A stretch of 64,000 nt of DNA from Phallusia mammillata (Eukaryota; Chordata; Ascidiacea; Phlebobranchia; Ascidiidae): contig QLIY01000037.1 of assembly GCA_003260075.1 (NCBI GenBank), positions 218,693 through 282,692 on the forward strand, written 5' to 3'. Below, one piece after another: positions 59,339-64,000 of the stretch. How positions within the stretch are numbered: position 1 is the stretch's first letter; each line of letters begins with the position of its first letter. A program made the translations under genes and the position numbers. The notes under the pieces were generated by a model. The model saw only the letters and a list, made by a program, of their open reading frames with translations. It did no database searches and was not told where the DNA came from.

Positions 59339-62300
59339 ATGAAATTCCGAAGCACCCGTGGATCTGATCAGCTGATTACCTTTGAAGAGACATTGTTATC
59401 GGCCTATGGAAAAGATGGAGGAATGTGGATGGCTGAACGTGTTCCTGAAAGTTAGCATTAACATATTAATTTACATGTTATTTTCACCATTAAATTACAT
59501 AAATTTTGCATATGTGGAAACTTAAAAAAACTCTTTTGTAGCGTTGACACGTTTTTTACATTGGTGGTGTTTCTTATCGTATTTGTTGCATAGTCGTTTT
59601 ATAAACCAACATCACCAAATACAATTTGTGTAGTTTCCTTGGAAACCCTAAAAGATTGGAAACATCTTTCTTACATTGAAGTTGTGCAGAAAGTTGTTGC
59701 TTTGCATGTTTCAGAAGATGAGATTCCCTATAAAGAGCAAGAGGGTGAGTTTTTGTGAGTTGTCAACATTGTTGAGTTGTCAACATTGTTAAATGATAAT
59801 CTATTTTGTTAATGCATTATGAGATTTGTAAAAGCTTGGTTGTTGCACTGCACTACAACAACAACTAAAAATATTGCAATAAAAATTAGTTCGTCTTTAG
59901 TATAGAGCAGTGGTTCTCAAACTTTTTTGACCGCGACCAAAATCTGAGTTTTATGAACATCTCACGACCGAAGTCTCAAACATCTAAAAATGTATTTTTT
60001 TGATATGCATGAAATAGAAAAAGACACAGACAGCCAGTTGTAGTACACAGTACTATGAAACAATTTATTACAAACAAATGATTTATTTTTTTAATGTGAT
60101 TGGTAAAACTGAAATTTTTCCTTCATAATATCTTCAATGCACGGCTCTCTTTTCATTCGGGAGACCACTTGATATTTATATATTTAGTGAAAGGTCTGTG
60201 ATTCGACTGTTCGATAACGAGACTGACTGCAATTTCGAGGCCATGTCGTCGTCGCTTAGGAGTCTGGCCATGTCAAAATGGCTGCAGGCTTAACACGTTG
60301 TAGCTTTGCAGCACCATGATCATTGATAGAAGTGAATCCTAATTTTAAAAAATGTTTCCTTGTACGAATACTTACTCATCCTTAAACGCTAACTGTTACA
60401 TCTCCAAGTTCAGTTTCGCATGATTAACTTGTCCTATTAGTTCTCCTGCTATGACGTTACAATCGCCATGTGCTTTACAGTAAAATTGAAAGGCTATTGT
60501 TGGTATGTTGCAATGATTGGTTCATTTTACTGTACAGCGTGGTCGAGTGAGGAGACAATATTACTGCATAAGGTAAATTCGTTGGTGTTTAATTAATGCC
60601 GCAATGGTTCGTTCCTTTGGGCAGAATTGAATCACCACAGCGNTTGTAATATTAACATTTTTATTATACATCGACCCATATTTTAACCCTGCGCGACCCA
60701 TGTTTGGGTCGCGACCCATACTTTGAGAACCACTGGTATAGAGTGTAGATTTATATTTTTTGCATGGGTGTTACACCAAATTGTAGTTTGGAAACTAATG
60801 GTAAATCCTCTGCAGTCATTGACCACACCATTACACAAGTTAATAATACAGTACTGTATGTATCTCAAAGTTAGCAGCTACTTGACAAATGTGGTTCAGC
60901 AACTGAACAAGGTGCAATTAGCTCCACATTTTGTTGTGTTGTTAACAGTATTACATTAAAAACTTAGTTGATGTGAGCAGTACAATATCACTTAAAGTTC
61001 AGTCACATGAAAATACTGATGGTCAATCCCATTTTAATTCGGAAAAATGGAAGTTCGCATATTGAATTGCCATTGTTTAATTTCCAAATGTCTTCACATT
61101 CTCTTGACAGAACGTACTCACATTCTTGGATATTATCATGTTGTTACTATATTTTCAGAACTTTTGAATAGAGCATACCAAAAGTTTAATATCAAAGAGG
61201 TTGTCAAAATGGCTGCTTTAACAAAGCAAGTACAAGTTATGGAGCTGTTTCATGGTGAATCTATGGCATTTAAAGATCTTGCAATGTGCTGTGTATCAGA
61301 ATTTCTCCAGTATTTTCTCGAAAAACGAAAATCATTCTTTACTGCATTCATTGGTAGGTAAAAAATGGCTTTTTTATTGAACAGCATATGCATTGTCTAT
61401 TAACCTGGCCAAGAAAACTGAAATTTTGCTGTGTCCATATGGTAGGCCTACCATATTTCCATCCCCAAAAAGGAGGACACATTGTTAATAAGAACATGAA
61501 AAAATACTTAAAGGGCTCTCCCCAAAATAACAACCTCCGGAATTAGAGGGTATGCAATCGTTCGGATAAAGTTTAACATTTATCACAAAACTAAAATAAG
61601 CTTGTATTCGTTAAAAAATAAGCTGAAGATGTATATTTGACTGTTTGCAAAGGCGTAATTGTCACATATGTGTTTGGTAAATCAGAAACTCTTTAAAAAG
61701 GAGGACATTTGGGCACTTTTTCTTGTCCGCGGAGGACAACTTAGCTTTTGTTAAAAAGGGGGACATGTCCTCCAAAAAGAGGACATATGGTAGGCCTACC
61801 ATATGGGAGGGGGGCATACAAGATTTATAAAATTGAAGCCTAATTTACGTTTGTGTCTTTTTTCTGGACAAAATACTGCTCATAAAAATATTCTCATAAA
61901 CATTTAACTTAAACTTCTAACAGAGATTTTCTTTTGATCAAATTTTCATGCAGCGACATCTGGTGACACTGGAGGCAGTGCTGCATACAGTGTGTGTGGA
62001 AAACCTAATATTGATGTGGTTGTTTTGTATCCTCAAACATTTGTAAGTGAAATCCAAGCTATGATGATGACATCAATACCTGACGATAATGTGCATGTGT
62101 ATGCTGGTAAGATTTTTGGTTCAAATTTATTCTTTTACCAGTGGTTCCCAACCAATAAGGAATTTTATTTTAAAAACCTAAATGGAGGAAATCCACTTTC
62201 ACTGTTGGACATTGTTTTGTAAAAAAAATTCGAGTTTAGGCAACATGGCCTTTACGTCCATGTAAAACCATCTTAAACACTGTTTGTTCCATTTGGTGCT

Positions 62301-63888
62301 GTCTATCTATTAAGTATTATATCAAGAAAGCATTAAAATGTTTAAAACTATTAAAAAAGAAACATTTTTGAAAAACAACCACCCCTAAAACTTTGAGAAA
62401 AAATTCAAACCATCATACATGATACACACTCCTTTTATGGCATGTGCTAATATTTTGTGGTTTAATCTGCAATCCACTTCAAAGAGAATAGCCCAGTAAT
62501 TCTATAAAAAGCAAATCAATTTATGTAAACAAGATACTTCAATTTATATATTCAATCAGGTATAAATATAAAAGCATTGAGCCAACACATCACAATTACG
62601 GCACAAATATTTTATATTTAGATGGGCTCAAAAAAATATGTTTTTAGAATGATAACTAAACTTCCTTTAACCACACAACAGTTATATTTGGTCATTTTGC
62701 TGTTTTTTTTTGTTACAGTTGAGGGTGATATGATGGATATTGATGAACTAATGATTGAGATACTTTATGACAAAGAGTTTGTTGCAAACAACAACCTTGG
62801 CACAATGAATTCAATCACTTTCTGCCGCCTTATGGTGCAGGTAATTTTTTGATAACCTTAAGTACAAACCAGACATTACATTTTTACTTGTGGCAGAAAA
62901 TGTAAATGTTTTGAATATTAAAACTTAACTTGACAACTGAATGCTGTTTGAGAAGTTGAACCATGTGGTTTTAGGAAGATTGTAGAAGGGCATTAGCTCT
63001 TAGTAATTCCACCAAAATTGCTTTACAGACCCTGTTTTGGGAATTGTACTGTTAAGCTATACAGCCTATGGTAATTTTTATACCTATCCAGCCTGCTGGG
63101 AAAAAAAGTTTGTTGACCAATGACCCCTGCTGTAAATAGATATAATATGAAATACCCAATTTTTACATTTTCGGACAATATTTAATTCACTGACAGATAA
63201 ACTTAGCAAAACGTGTAAATAGTTAAACTTTGTTTGTGAGCTGTTTCAAATGCTTGTGTTTTCAGTTTTTTCTTCTTCCGAGAAGAACTTCATTTAAAAG
63301 ATTTAAAAAAAATATCATAAAATTATTACTTTTGGCTATAATTTTGTGCAATTTTGACATGTTTGTTTAGATGGCCCATCACATTTGGGCATATTTACAA
63401 GCTGCTAAAGTCATTGGTGATTATGTTGACATTGTTGTCCCTACAGGTGGAGCTGGAAATATTACTGGTTGGTGTTTTTATTGTTTGTTTTTTTACTTTT
63501 ACATTACTGCCTAGATAAACATTCTTGTTTCAGCTTGTTTTTTGGCTCAACTAAGTGGGGTTCCTATCCGAGCTCATGCTGTTACGAATATCAATGATTG
63601 CTTTCATCAAATTGTCACAAACAACAGTGTTAAACTAGCCAAAGTAAAGAAAACTCTAGCCCCTGCAATGGATATATCGGTAATGTTATCCTGCTTTACC
63701 TCTTGGTGTTAAGGAGCTCCAAAAGTCACATGAATTGGGTTGTTTTATTTTTACTCTTTCAGTTTCCAGGAAATTTTGAAAGGGTAATATGGCTGGCATC
63801 AAACCAATCAGGTGAAATTGTTTCTGCAGCTATCAATACTTTTCTGAATGGAGAGGAAATGCATTTGCCAGAATTTGTTCATAACAAA
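59339..63888 (+). CDS. THNSL2: Threonine-synthase-like protein, THNSL2-like (3' partial)
   Basis: PLP-dependent fold-type II protein; vertebrate THNSL2 relatives act as phospho-lyases rather than true threonine synthases. Exons: 59339-59450, 59634-59744, 61159-61353, 61954-62106, 62719-62840, 63371-63477, 63534-63679, 63773-63888. The last ends at a GTAAGG donor and the gene continues off the window. The start is MKFRSTRGSDQLITFEETLL, like the family N-terminus. The PLP lysine is Lys113 in HGESMAFKDLA. The SGDTGGSA loop and the phosphate-binding PTGGAGNITA are present. MERVFW-like FERVIW occurs in the last exon. The remaining C-terminal domain is missing only because the window ends. Introns 2 and 3 carry hAT elements. 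Confidence 0.92.
59908..60735. mobile_element. hAT-type element (828 bp), THNSL2-like intron
   Basis: The ends CAGTGGTTCTCAAACTT and AACTTTGAGAACCACTG-like are inverted, with the duplication GTATAGAG at 59900-59907 and 60736-60743. Subterminal GACCGCGACC and GGGTCGCGACCC recall the 10016 element. An undetermined base (n) occurs at 60643. No transposase frame is present. Confidence 0.94.
61443..61798. mobile_element. hAT-type element, TAGGCCTAC family (356 bp)
   Basis: TAGGCCTACCATATTTCC and its counterpart CATATGGTAGGCCTA form the ends. The duplication CCATATGG flanks it at 61435-61442 and 61799-61806; that octamer is itself palindromic, so it is a weaker proof than the others. It is a relative of 52701-53089. 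Confidence 0.88.
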
Positions 63889-64000
63889 GTAAGGTTTTGG
63901 TCTTTTACTTTTTCAGAGTTTATTGAGTTAAATTGCAACCAGAAAGGGCTGGAACCCACAATTTCTAACTTGTATTTGATGTTGAACAAAATGTTGTAAA

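Overview
This is an animal (eukaryotic) nuclear window: AT-rich, with GT-AG introns of mostly 40-1000 bases, bilaterian gene content and many short inverted-repeat transposons. Compact introns, several genes whose first coding exon begins at a bare splice acceptor close to the ATG, and a CUB/kringle/C-type-lectin mosaic protease suggest a tunicate, with a Ciona-like ascidian the best guess. That placement is inference; no species marker was tested.

Layout. 460-3441: the C-terminal half of a kinesin-14 (KIFC1-like) motor, whose upstream exons lie off the window. 4168-6567: ZRANB2, an RNA-binding splicing factor. 7949-9521: EI24, an ER membrane protein. 10903-11901: intronless PSMD7/Rpn8, a proteasome lid subunit. 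12377-14594: GPANK1-like ankyrin/G-patch protein. 15285-16350 and 17698-18458 (minus): two small paralogous single-pass membrane proteins, reconstructed here by joining exons. 18.5-26.4 kb: repeat-rich, no convincing gene, with a 13-copy 81-bp array inside an inverted-repeat element and a 72-nt poly-G run. 26463-27836 (minus): an unrecognised 457-residue single-exon, probably disordered protein. 30140-43921: a 30-exon ZNF106 orthologue with N-terminal zinc fingers, WD40 repeats and C-terminal zinc fingers. 45129-53619: a 16-exon secreted mosaic serine protease (kringle, C-type lectin, duplicated unnamed modules, three CUB domains, trypsin). 55345-58440: sorbitol dehydrogenase. 59339 to the right edge: a threonine-synthase-like gene (THNSL2-like), cut by the window end.

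Mobile DNA is the other major component. Ten elements have hAT-type termini with perfect 8-bp target duplications, mostly in introns. There is a tRNA-derived SINE family, a pogo-like element, and poly-G runs that lie inside hAT-like elements.

The genes are functionally unrelated neighbours, mostly housekeeping, and I see no pathway cluster. The most novel items are the paired small membrane-protein genes, the mosaic protease with its duplicated unnamed module, and the 81-bp array element. Exon joins were made by hand from splice consensus, reading-frame continuity and recalled family sequences, so single boundaries may be off by a few bases.
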